A stretch of DNA of 64,000 nt from an uncultured Rhodopila sp. GTDB lineage: Bacteria > Pseudomonadota > Alphaproteobacteria > Acetobacterales > Acetobacteraceae. The translations under genes were made by a program, and so were the position numbers. Shown here one piece after another: positions 36,492 to 44,595 of the stretch. The DNA is taken from the NCBI GenBank assembly GCA_903932145.1, contig CAIZFE010000053.1, positions 1 to 64,000 on the forward strand. Reading direction: 5' to 3'. Under the pieces are notes generated by a model, which worked only from the letters and a program-made list of their open reading frames with translations, was not told the origin of the DNA and made no database searches. Each line of letters starts with the position of its first letter. The first letter of the stretch is position 1.

Positions 36492-36767
36492 ATGAACATA
36501 CGTTATATTTCTGCAATGGCGATGGGGCTTGGCCTGTTGGTGGCAAGCCCGGCCTTCGCGCAGACGCAACAGGGCACGACCGACAGCGGTCCGCAGAAAC
36601 AGAACACCCAGGGCGTGACCCCCAGTTCGGTCTATGGCGACGCCCAAAAGCAGAAGACACAAGCCAGCGAGACTCCGAGTTCGGTCTATGGCGATGCCCA
36701 AAAACAGAAGACCCAGGCCGGTGAGACACCGAGTTCCGTTTACGGTGACGCGACGAAAAAGCACTAG
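36492..36767 (+). CDS. Small secreted protein with 18-residue repeats
   Basis: Protein of 91 residues. Residues 1-23 form a signal peptide (MNIRYISAMAMGLGLLV...AFAQ). The mature part is nearly all repeat: three copies of an 18-residue unit, consensus QKQKTQAGETPSSVYGDA, the first slightly diverged (QKQNTQGVTPSSVYGDA). At DNA level this is a 54-bp tandem repeat. No family recognised. The ATG at 36492 is chosen because the signal peptide starts there. An HtrA protease gene follows 69 bp downstream. Confidence 0.65.
   Translation: MNIRYISAMAMGLGLLVASPAFAQTQQGTTDSGPQKQNTQGVTPSSVYGDAQKQKTQASETPSSVYGDAQKQKTQAGETPSSVYGDATKKH
36585..36752 (+). repeat. 54-bp in-frame tandem repeat
   Basis: Three consecutive units each encoding ...TPSSVYGDA... 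with CAGAAG(A)C-type ends; the second and third are almost identical and the first carries a small deletion. Copy number could vary between strains. Confidence 0.7.
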
Positions 36768-36836
36768 GCGACTGCGCGCGCCGCTTCGGACGAGCCGAAC
36801 CGCGACGATGACACGTCGGCATCAAAGGCGTCTGGC

Positions 36837-38237
36837 ATGAAGCGCGCGGTTCGCTTTGCCGCGCCTTTGGTGGTGCTTCTGCTGTGGACCGCAGCCCGCG
36901 CCGACTTGATCGGTGCCGACAGATCCGAGCTCCTGAGCAAATTGATTCCGACGGTAGTCAACATCTCCGTCAGAAAGGATGAGCCAAAGCCTCCATCCGG
37001 GGCGTCCGGGATGGTCGCCGCCCCGGATGCCCGCACCATCAAGGGCTATGTCGGTTCCGGCTTTGTCATCGATCCGTCCGGCGTGATCGTCACCAACTAC
37101 CATGTCCTGGAGTATGCGTTCGAGATCACTGTCATGTTCTCCGACGGCTCCCGCTTGCCAGGAAAGATGCTGAGCGCCTCACGGCTCGCCGATCTGGCGA
37201 TCATCAAGGTGGAGGCGGATCACCCGTTACCAGCCGCGCACTGGGGTGACAGCGACGCGCTACAGGTTGGCGACGAGGTCTTTGCCGCCGGCAATCCATT
37301 CGGAGTCGGTCTCTCGGTGTCCGCCGGAATTGTCAGTGGGCTCAACCGCGATATTCAGAATTCGCCTTATGACGACCTTATCCAAACCGACGCCGCGATC
37401 AATCATGGCAACTCCGGTGGTCCGCTGTTCGATATGCAAGGCAATGTGATCGGTGTGAACTCGACGATCATCTCGCCCACCGCCGGGTCGGCGGGGATTG
37501 CCTTCGCTATTCCGTCGGACAGTGCGCGATTCGTGGTTGATCAACTGCGGACCTATGGCTGGGTGCGGCCCGGTTGGATCGGCGTCAAGCTACAGGCCGT
37601 GACCCGAGAGATAGCCGACGCCATGGGCATGGCTCGGCCGGAAGGCGCGATCCTGTCCTGGGTGATGCCGAACGGACCAGCCAGGCGGGCCGGGCTGGAG
37701 ATCGGCGACGTGATCCTGCGATACGATGGTATGACGCCGAGCGACGAACGGGCGCTGCTGCGGAGCATCGCGGAAACGCCGGTCGCCAATACCATCAACC
37801 TGACGGTGCGGCATGACGGGCACCAGCGCTCGGTTCCCATCACGGTCGAAGCCTGGCCGCGGGATCAGTGGGACGCCCGCGACGCGCCGACGCTTGTGCA
37901 ACGGCCGCACATTGTTATCCCGCCTGATCTTGGTCTGGGATTGGCGATGCTCAGCGCCGAGGACAAGGCGAAGCTCGGGATGGATAACGGCCTGACTGGT
38001 GTTCTGGTGGACAGTGTTGCTCCGGATTCCGATCCCGCTCATCGCGGCATGGTGAGCGGCGACGTGATTCTGCGGGTGCAGGATACGCCGGTGGATACTC
38101 CGGACGAGGTGCGATCTGACGTCGATGCGGTGCGCGGCCGCCAGCGCCACTTCGTGCTGATGCTGATCCTGCCGAAGGTGCGTGACGCGCCCGGCCCGAA
38201 ATGGATCGCGCTGCAACTGGATGACCCTGGCGGTTGA
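36837..38237 (+). CDS. HtrA/Deg-type periplasmic serine protease
   Basis: Envelope protein quality-control protease of 466 residues. A signal peptide covers residues 1-22. The trypsin-like domain has the full catalytic triad: His89 (NYHVL), Asp119 (ADLAIIKV) and Ser193 (GNSGGPLF). Two PDZ domains follow (about 260-350, with GWIGVKLQAVT and AGLEIGDVILRYDG; about 365-460, with HRGMVSGDVILRVQD). Length and layout match DegP/DegQ-like enzymes, which degrade or refold damaged periplasmic proteins. No two-component neighbours are visible. Confidence 0.9.
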   Translation: MKRAVRFAAPLVVLLLWTAARADLIGADRSELLSKLIPTVVNISVRKDEPKPPSGASGMVAAPDARTIKGYVGSGFVIDPSGVIVTNYHVLEYAFEITVMFSDGSRLPGKMLSASRLADLAIIKVEADHPLPAAHWGDSDALQVGDEVFAAGNPFGVGLSVSAGIVSGLNRDIQNSPYDDLIQTDAAINHGNSGGPLFDMQGNVIGVNSTIISPTAGSAGIAFAIPSDSARFVVDQLRTYGWVRPGWIGVKLQAVTREIADAMGMARPEGAILSWVMPNGPARRAGLEIGDVILRYDGMTPSDERALLRSIAETPVANTINLTVRHDGHQRSVPITVEAWPRDQWDARDAPTLVQRPHIVIPPDLGLGLAMLSAEDKAKLGMDNGLTGVLVDSVAPDSDPAHRGMVSGDVILRVQDTPVDTPDEVRSDVDAVRGRQRHFVLMLILPKVRDAPGPKWIALQLDDPGG

Positions 38238-38313
38238 TCCGCCATCCTCTCGGTCGTGACACAGAAAAATCCGCTTGACGCGAAATAGCAACCGGAGGTA
38301 GTAAGTTCTTATA

Positions 38314-39078
38314 ATGTTCTTAGTGAGCCGCATGACCCGGTCCAGCTCCCTCGCCGAACCACCGTCCGCAAAGCCCTCATCCGCGGGCTTCGTGATGAGC
38401 CTGATCGTCAGCCTGTTGGCGCCGCTCTTCCTGGGCATAACCGGCGGAGATGTCGGACTGGCCCGCATGGCGGCGGCGGAAACGCTGGAAGAGTATCGGC
38501 TTCGCACTGAGCTGGACTCGATCGCGGTCGCGCAGATTGTCCTGAATGGGCTGGCGGCATTGGACTCGCTCAGCCGGTCGTTGATGGATGATCTGCCGCT
38601 GACGATGGTGTTGCGGCTGCGGTGTAACGGCCTCGGGCTGAACCGGGCGGTCGAGCAAAACCGGCGTGTGCGGCGGGGAGGCGGGCAGGTTGAAGCGATG
38701 TCATTTCTGACCGTTGCCGTATCGGAGCCGGTCGCCGCGGTGCGGCGTGCTGCAAGCGTCGAACCGGCGGAACCCGAAATATTGGCGGCCGAACCATCGC
38801 CCGTGGAGGCCGCCGTACACGAAGAACCGGCGCAGGCCGAACAGGCTGCCTCCGTCGTGATCCCAGCCCCAACGGCGGACCCCGGGCAGCGGCGCATGCG
38901 GGTAATGGCGATGGTGAATGAGGTCGCGGACCTCAAGGCCAGCCTCCGCACTTTGCCGCCGGACGACCATGCGGCGGTCAACATCCAGATCGCCGCTCTG
39001 GACAGCATGATGCACGCGATGCTGGCAGGCCCTAAGGCGGCTGACCGAACCGGTGGCGAGATACGCGCATCGGGTTAA
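38314..39078 (+). CDS. Hypothetical membrane-anchored protein
   Basis: Protein of up to 254 residues with no recognised domain. One hydrophobic segment lies at about residues 27-45 (FVMSLIVSLLAPLFLG). A variable Ala/Glu/Pro-rich region spans about 145-190, and a helical C-terminus (VNEVADLKASLRTLPPDDHAAVNIQIAALDSMM) could be a coiled coil. The start may instead be the ATG at 38332. Codon bias agrees with a real gene. It follows the HtrA gene by 76 bp. Confidence 0.55.
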   Translation: MFLVSRMTRSSSLAEPPSAKPSSAGFVMSLIVSLLAPLFLGITGGDVGLARMAAAETLEEYRLRTELDSIAVAQIVLNGLAALDSLSRSLMDDLPLTMVLRLRCNGLGLNRAVEQNRRVRRGGGQVEAMSFLTVAVSEPVAAVRRAASVEPAEPEILAAEPSPVEAAVHEEPAQAEQAASVVIPAPTADPGQRRMRVMAMVNEVADLKASLRTLPPDDHAAVNIQIAALDSMMHAMLAGPKAADRTGGEIRASG

Positions 39079-39157
39079 CCCGGGGGTGTTTGGCTTCTCC
39101 CGTCGCCGAAACATCGTTAGGCTGGCGGCGTCCGTTTAACACAGGATTCGTCAGACA

Positions 39158-39526
39158 ATGAAAATCGATTGGGACACTGTACCGACCGCCGCCGGTATGC
39201 GGGCCGGCTCCTCCCGCAAAGCCGTGTGCGGGGACAAAATGTCGGCCGTGTTGGTAACCACCGCCCCCAACGCCGTGTTCGATCGCAAGACGCACTGGCA
39301 CGACAACGAGCAAATGTTGGTGATGATCGCCGGTCGCGTTACCCTGCTGGTGGACGAGAAGGAATTCGATTGCCACCCCGGCGAGTTGGTGTTTTTCCCG
39401 CCCGGATCGCGGCATGCCGCGGTTGGCGTCGGCCCGGAAGGCGCCACCTACTACGAATTGTTCTCCCCCGCTCGGCCGGATCAATTGCCGGGTTGGGTCG
39501 GACGTTCGATCCTGCGCTTCGATTGA
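39158..39526 (+). CDS. Cupin-domain protein
   Basis: Single cupin barrel of 122 residues. The first cupin motif (HWHDNEQMLVMIAGRVTLLVDE) gives two histidines and a glutamine in the metal-ligand region, and the second reads PGELVFFPPGSRHAAVG. Metal binding is therefore likely, but the reaction or ligand is not predictable. It faces a convergent acyltransferase gene across an 11-bp gap occupied by a hairpin. Confidence 0.82.
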   Translation: MKIDWDTVPTAAGMRAGSSRKAVCGDKMSAVLVTTAPNAVFDRKTHWHDNEQMLVMIAGRVTLLVDEKEFDCHPGELVFFPPGSRHAAVGVGPEGATYYELFSPARPDQLPGWVGRSILRFD

Positions 39527-39541
39527 ACCCGACCGGTTCAA
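39523..39541. terminator. Small bidirectional hairpin between convergent genes
   Basis: TTGAACC (39523-39529) pairs with GGTTCAA (39535-39541) around CGACC. It overlaps the stop region of the cupin gene and the convergent acyltransferase end. The stem is short, so this is tentative. Confidence 0.4.
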
Positions 39542-40569
39542 ACGGCCGACATCGAGGCCACGGCGGGGACACGGCGTCGGGGCACGCCGATCCAATTATT
39601 GCCGGTCACTGCCACGCTCAGCAGAGGGACGCGGCGCGCGATGTGATGCATCGCGATCGGGGCCGCGATCGCCACCAACAGGCAGACGAGAAATAATGCC
39701 GGAGTATTGGTTACGCCAGCTTTGACCAGAAAAGTCCTGACGGCTGCTCCGGCAGCAATGTGCCAGAGATAGATTGTGTAAGAATAACGTCCAATATTAC
39801 CGAGCAGCACGTTCTTCGGGAAGCGTTGCAGCAGGACGACGACCCCGGCCATGCCGGCGATCGCCGCGGGCAACTGCACGGCCGTGACTCCGCTGGTCAG
39901 GCCCCACAAACCAAGCTGCTGGCTTGTCAGCACAATGACGATGATGCCGAGTGCCATGAAGCCGGCCCGTGGATCGCTCAGCCATTGCGGATGCTCCCGC
40001 AACACGATCCCGAACAGGAAATGAGGCGCGAGATATAACGCCCCGGCGATGCCAAAAAAGGTTGGCGCCACCCAGTCCGATTGCGAGATCATGATCGCGG
40101 TCAGGCCAGTCAGCACGATTCCAGCAGTATTCGGATGAAAGAACGCGTCGGCGACCGAGATCGCGGCGAAGAGCAGCAAGAGCGCCTGCAGGTACCAGAG
40201 ATGCCCGAACTCAAAGAACAACGCTTCAAGGAACGGTGTTGGGTCGTTTTCGGCATAACGGCGCAGCGACCAATAGACGAGTGTTCCGAACAGCAGCGGA
40301 ACGCCCAATCGGCGGAATTTTGCGAACCAAAAACGCGAAAATGCGATCCGCGTGACGCGGCGGCCAGCGTAAAGATAGCCGGACAGGGCGGTAAACAAGG
40401 GAATTCGGAGAAATTCAATACTGGTGTTCGCATAATGCCAGGCGGAGCCTTCAGGCAGGCGCAGCCCGGTCGTGTCGGAGACACCCACCACGTGCAAGGC
40501 GACCACAAACAGGCAGGCGAGACCTCGGACGGTGTCGATGTTTGGGGCAATACCAATGTCAGGCTTCAT
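39538..40569 (-). CDS. Acyltransferase family 3 membrane protein
   Basis: Integral membrane O-acyltransferase of 343 residues with about ten hydrophobic helices. It opens with the family motif NIDTVRGLACLFVVALHVVG, whose histidine is thought to be catalytic; FRIPLF-type and RRLGVPLLFGTLV segments follow. Family members acetylate or acylate cell-surface polysaccharides, lipid A or peptidoglycan, or move acyl groups to small molecules. The acceptor is unknown here, and no polysaccharide cluster is adjacent. Confidence 0.83.
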   Translation of the reverse strand: MKPDIGIAPNIDTVRGLACLFVVALHVVGVSDTTGLRLPEGSAWHYANTSIEFLRIPLFTALSGYLYAGRRVTRIAFSRFWFAKFRRLGVPLLFGTLVYWSLRRYAENDPTPFLEALFFEFGHLWYLQALLLLFAAISVADAFFHPNTAGIVLTGLTAIMISQSDWVAPTFFGIAGALYLAPHFLFGIVLREHPQWLSDPRAGFMALGIIVIVLTSQQLGLWGLTSGVTAVQLPAAIAGMAGVVVLLQRFPKNVLLGNIGRYSYTIYLWHIAAGAAVRTFLVKAGVTNTPALFLVCLLVAIAAPIAMHHIARRVPLLSVAVTGNNWIGVPRRRVPAVASMSAV

Positions 40570-40697
40570 CTCTGGCTTTGTTCCGGTCGAAAGCGCCGAT
40601 CAAGGGGGCAACTTAACACCTATCCTAATGGCGCAATGGTCTGCGAACTCGAAACAAAGCCGTTATCTGACAAAATTGTTACGGGTATGGTGGAGGG

Positions 40698-40723
40698 CCG
40701 CCCGCCACGGATGCGGCGGGCGG
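40698..40723 (-). terminator. Hairpin downstream of the PQQ dehydrogenase gene
   Basis: CCGCCCGCC (40698-40706) pairs with GGCGGGCGG (40715-40723). It lies just after the minus-strand PQQ gene. An A-rich stretch 20-50 bases further along the plus strand gives U-rich RNA but not directly at the stem, so termination is only probable. Confidence 0.5.
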
Positions 40724-40734
40724 GATGGCGGGGT

Positions 40735-42822
40735 TCACGGCCCTTCGACGATCACCTGCCCGTACATCCAGGGATGCGGCGTGCAGATATAGTAATAGGT
40801 GCCAAGCTCGGAGAACGTGATGGTCTTCGACTCGCCTTTCGTCAGTGCTCCGGTATCCCATTTCTTGTCGGCCGCCCCCGGCGCGATGGTCGAGGTCGCG
40901 GTGTGCACGATGTCGCCGACATTGGTGAACGTGACCGGCGTCCCTGCCTTGACCCGCGTGCGGGCCGGCCAGTAGGCATATTCGACGTTATTGTCGCCGA
41001 TCTTGATCGTGCTGGTTCCGTCGGCGATCGCCCCCAATGGCCCCGCGATCCTCGACGGCGGTACTGGTGGCGGCATCGGCGCCATGGTTCCGTTCATCCC
41101 GAATACCCAGACGGCGTCGCCGGTGGCACTGCCCTGGATCGAATTGCCGCCAGTCACGATCGCGATGTACTCCTGACCATCGACCTCATACACGGATGGG
41201 GGAGCATCGGCGCCGAACCCGGTTTGGAACTTCCACAAGACCTCTCCCGAGCGTGCGTTCAGCACGACGAAATTGCCGTCGGGTTCGCCGCGCAGCAGCA
41301 AGCCGCCGGCGGTGACGCTGGAGCCTCCGCCGCCACCCATGCGATATGGCATCTGGTTCTGCCACGCGATCTTGTTTGACCGACTGTCAATGGCGGTAAA
41401 CGTGCCGCCAAACTGCGAGCCGATGGGGGCCGATTGCGTCCCGCCCGTGTAGCGCAAGCCGTTCTTATAGGTGTCCCCATAGCGGGCGAATGTGCTCGAT
41501 CGGATGGTGCCGGGGACATAGAAGAAGCCGGTGTCCGGGCTATACGGCATCGGCGACCAGTTGGTGCCGCCCTGTCCGCCGGGCTGGATGATGACCGGAT
41601 CCTCCCAGAACGACTGGAAGATGCAGCCGGGCTTGTCGAAGCCCGGTGTCGGCGGAGCACAGGTCGGCACGGTGTTGTCGCCGATGGGATAGGGCTGCGT
41701 CGCCGCCGTGTGCTGCCTCGGTTCCTGCGGGACGGGCTTTTCCTCGATACCGATCAGCGGCTTTCCGTTGGTGCGGTCCAGGATATAGACCCAGCCGGTG
41801 CGTCCCGCCTCGGCGATGCCTTTTCTTGGCTGGCCGTTGATGACCGTGTCGAACAGCACGGTCGGACTGGCGGCGTCATAATCCCAAATATCGTGATGTA
41901 CCTCTTGAAAGTGCCAGGCATAGGCGCCAGTCTTTGCGTTGACCGCCATGATGGAAGAACAGAACAGATTGTCGCCCTCACGGGGTTCACCGTTATAATC
42001 CGGGCCGCAATTGCCTGTCGCGAAGTAGAGCAGCCCCAGGTCCGGATCGATCGTCGGGGTGTTCCAGATTGGCGCGCCCCCATGCATGGCCTGCGTGCTG
42101 CCCTTCGGCCAAGTCTCGCTGCCGACCTCTCCCGGCCCGGGCAGCGTGAAGGCCCGCCACAGGATTTTGCCGGTTTTGGCATCCATGGCGGTCAACCGCC
42201 CGCGGGTTCCGAACTCCCCGCCCGCGATGCCGCTATAGACGATACCGTCGTAGTAAAGCGGTGCGCTGGTGACGACGTAGCCGTTGTGCCAGTCCTCGAT
42301 CGGCGTTTTCCAAACCTCCTTGCCGGTCTTGATATCAAGGGCCACGACATTGGTATCGAGTTGGCCGAGGAAGACCAGGCCCTCGCCCATTGCGAGGCCA
42401 CGGTTGAGCCAGCCGCAACACACAGTGTTGATCGATTGATCGATATGCGACCACCGTTCCCACAGGAATTCGCCGGTTTTCGCATTCAGCGCGAAGACGT
42501 CGTCATTCCCGGTAACGACATACATAATGCCGTCACGGACCAGCGGTGTGGCCTCGGCCGAGTATTTTCCGCCGACGCCGGAGCCCTTCAACCGGGTCAT
42601 CCAGGCGCCTTTAAGCTGGCCGGCGTTGTCGGTGTTGATCTGCTTCAGGGTGGAATAGCGTTGATTGGTCAGGTTGCCGCCATTCGTCACCCAGTCCTTG
42701 CCAACCGGGCTTTTCAACACTTGATCGATTTCGGAATCCGCCGCCCGTGCCGGCGCACCGCCGGCCAAAAACAAACAAATCGCTGCCGCCGCCGGCATCA
42801 ACCGGCTGTGATGATAGACCAT
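40735..42822 (-). CDS. PQQ-dependent alcohol dehydrogenase with C-terminal cupredoxin domain
   Basis: Periplasmic quinoprotein of 695 residues. A signal peptide covers about residues 1-28. The eight-bladed propeller contains the vicinal disulfide pair in NTVCCGWLNRG (near residue 134), the glutamate in GGEFGTRGRLTAMD, FATGNCGPDYNG and the catalytic aspartate region HHDIWDYDAASP. From about residue 605 a plastocyanin/azurin-like domain follows, with type-1 copper ligands VHTATS and CTPHPWMYG near the C-terminus. In related type-II enzymes this place is taken by a cytochrome c domain, so copper probably carries the electrons. The ATG at 42822 has GGGGGGAGAGG upstream; the frame extends further, but without a signal peptide at its start. 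Confidence 0.85.
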   Translation of the reverse strand: MVYHHSRLMPAAAAICLFLAGGAPARAADSEIDQVLKSPVGKDWVTNGGNLTNQRYSTLKQINTDNAGQLKGAWMTRLKGSGVGGKYSAEATPLVRDGIMYVVTGNDDVFALNAKTGEFLWERWSHIDQSINTVCCGWLNRGLAMGEGLVFLGQLDTNVVALDIKTGKEVWKTPIEDWHNGYVVTSAPLYYDGIVYSGIAGGEFGTRGRLTAMDAKTGKILWRAFTLPGPGEVGSETWPKGSTQAMHGGAPIWNTPTIDPDLGLLYFATGNCGPDYNGEPREGDNLFCSSIMAVNAKTGAYAWHFQEVHHDIWDYDAASPTVLFDTVINGQPRKGIAEAGRTGWVYILDRTNGKPLIGIEEKPVPQEPRQHTAATQPYPIGDNTVPTCAPPTPGFDKPGCIFQSFWEDPVIIQPGGQGGTNWSPMPYSPDTGFFYVPGTIRSSTFARYGDTYKNGLRYTGGTQSAPIGSQFGGTFTAIDSRSNKIAWQNQMPYRMGGGGGSSVTAGGLLLRGEPDGNFVVLNARSGEVLWKFQTGFGADAPPSVYEVDGQEYIAIVTGGNSIQGSATGDAVWVFGMNGTMAPMPPPVPPSRIAGPLGAIADGTSTIKIGDNNVEYAYWPARTRVKAGTPVTFTNVGDIVHTATSTIAPGAADKKWDTGALTKGESKTITFSELGTYYYICTPHPWMYGQVIVEGP

Positions 42823-42960
42823 GTCGCCTCTCCCCCCGAGACATCTGGCGATATTCTTGTCTGGTCTGCCCAGATTGCCGGAGAACGATGGCCCCTTCTG
42901 GTTTCCCCGGCAAGTGTCCGAGGGGTTGGTCTTGTTCTGATGCAAGATAGACTGGTCGGG

Positions 42961-43233
42961 CTACGCCTCCCCGAACGTGGCGATTCGGTCAATCCCGCAG
43001 AAAAACAACACGCGCTTTTTATCAATCTTCGGGTCACGCAATCCGTAAGGTCCTGGCTGGCCGGTATATTTTGTCCAGATCCGATACACCTGTTTCGTAA
43101 TGAAGTCGCCGCCCTTATCCCACCGAACCGTGCTCTTGATCTGTACCCATTGGTACGAGTTCCCAGGGTTCACCAGCAGCACCGTCAATTTAGGATTATC
43201 CCGGAAATTCGCGATGGTGAATCCGTCCGCCAT
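42961..43233 (-). CDS. Short PPOX-class (pyridoxamine-phosphate-oxidase-like) protein
   Basis: Protein of 90 residues resembling the middle and end of the split-barrel flavin/F420-binding family (FRDNPKLTVLLVNPGNSYQWVQIKSTVRW, then YTGQPGPYG). Full-length members are ~130 residues and carry about 45 more at the N-terminus. Here a strong GGGAGGA site directly precedes the ATG at 43233, so the short form appears to be what is translated. Whether it binds flavin or F420 is unclear. It lies upstream of, and in line with, the PQQ dehydrogenase gene. Confidence 0.6.
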   Translation of the reverse strand: MADGFTIANFRDNPKLTVLLVNPGNSYQWVQIKSTVRWDKGGDFITKQVYRIWTKYTGQPGPYGLRDPKIDKKRVLFFCGIDRIATFGEA

Positions 43234-43384
43234 ATCCGTTCCTCCCTATCGTGTTGGTATTTATATCGAAACGATGAATGGGGCGAACCCGGCGCGCAAC
43301 CGCCACCGGCCCATGACACAGGCCATGAAACGGCTTAGGCAGGTCGTGCGATGTGCCATCAAAAGAACCAAGGGATGAGAAACG

Positions 43385-44404
43385 ATGCGGCTTCTGCTCG
43401 CGGCCTTGCTGACCGTCATAACATGCGCGCCCGCCTCGGCCAGGGATTCACCCTATGGTTCCGAGGACCTGATTGCTGCCGCGAAGGCGGAAGGTTCGAT
43501 TTTCCTTTATTCCGTCAACTTCAATGAAACCGAGCAGGCCTGGATCGCGGCGTTCAATCGGCGATTTCCGTTCATCAGTGTGCATCTGACCCGCTCCCCG
43601 GGCGGCCAGTTGATCACCCGCATCCGCACCGAAGCCGCGGCCGGCAAACTCGCGGCTGACGTGATCGACTACTCGGATCGCGGGCATTTGCTGACGATGC
43701 TGGATCTGTATCAGGACTATCGGCCGCCGAACGCCGCCGATTTCGACCCGTCAGCCGTAACTGACCAACAGAAACTCTGGCCTCGCACCACGACCGGCTG
43801 GTGCATTGCCTACAACAGCGAACTGGTGACCGAAAACCAGCCGAAAACCTGGAATGACCTGCTCGACCCGCGCTGGAAGGGCAAGCAGATCGCCGAGGTC
43901 GGCGGGGGCACCGGCGGTCCGCAATGGACGCGCATTCTGTTCCAGCGCCAGGTCCTCGGAGCGGATTACTGGAGCCGGCTGGCGGCGAACGAGCCACAGA
44001 TCTATCCCAGCGGCGCCCCGGCCACCGATTCGATTATCCGGGGCGAAACCCGGCTGGGCGCGGCGCAGACCAACATCGTCATTCCGCGTCAGCGCGAAGG
44101 CGCCCCGATCGCCTGCGAAATCCCACCCGAAGGCGTGCCGCTGACATCTTACGGTGCCGGCATCCCCAAAACCGCCACCCACCCCAACGCCGCTCGGTTG
44201 TTTCTGAACTGGTCGTTGTCGCGGGAGGGTCAGGAGTCGTTCGTCCATGAGTCCGGTGGGTTCTCCGCGCTGAAGGATGGCCCGGTCCCGGAGGGGTTTG
44301 ATTACAAATCGGTCAAGCCGTGGTACGCGAAGATGGAGGACTACATTGGTCTGCAAGCGAAGTGGGTGGACGAGTGGAACCACATTTTCGGTTATCGCCA
44401 ATGA
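43385..44404 (+). CDS. ABC transporter substrate-binding protein (iron/thiamine/putrescine-like), orphan
   Basis: Periplasmic binding protein of 339 residues with a signal peptide at residues 1-19 (ends ASAR). It begins EDLIAAAKAEGSIFLYSVNF and has WNDLLDPRWKGKQIAEV and YGAGIPKTATHPNAARLFLNW, all typical of the SBP-bac-1/FbpA-like class (Fe3+, sulfonate or thiamine carriers). Tyrosine ligands of true ferric-binding proteins are not clearly in place, so the ligand is left open. No permease or ATPase lies next to it. Confidence 0.82.
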   Translation: MRLLLAALLTVITCAPASARDSPYGSEDLIAAAKAEGSIFLYSVNFNETEQAWIAAFNRRFPFISVHLTRSPGGQLITRIRTEAAAGKLAADVIDYSDRGHLLTMLDLYQDYRPPNAADFDPSAVTDQQKLWPRTTTGWCIAYNSELVTENQPKTWNDLLDPRWKGKQIAEVGGGTGGPQWTRILFQRQVLGADYWSRLAANEPQIYPSGAPATDSIIRGETRLGAAQTNIVIPRQREGAPIACEIPPEGVPLTSYGAGIPKTATHPNAARLFLNWSLSREGQESFVHESGGFSALKDGPVPEGFDYKSVKPWYAKMEDYIGLQAKWVDEWNHIFGYRQ

Positions 44405-44595
44405 TCGCGGTCCAGAATACTATAGTATGGAAATAAAGTGTTGGGAATTTCACACATTGAGCGAATACAAAAACATCAGAGAAAAATGTAAATTAAATGG
44501 TAACGACAAAATATTGATACGACACTTGCTTGTGCTCCTGTCAACTATCGCGCGGAGTAAGCCCCAACGCGATAGTCCTGGATGGGAGACGCCAC

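Noticed and set aside
35914-36825. 303-residue minus-strand frame in the 36-kb gap
   Set aside because: Arg/Ser/Pro-rich, no domain, runs antisense through the secreted repeat protein; no start signal.
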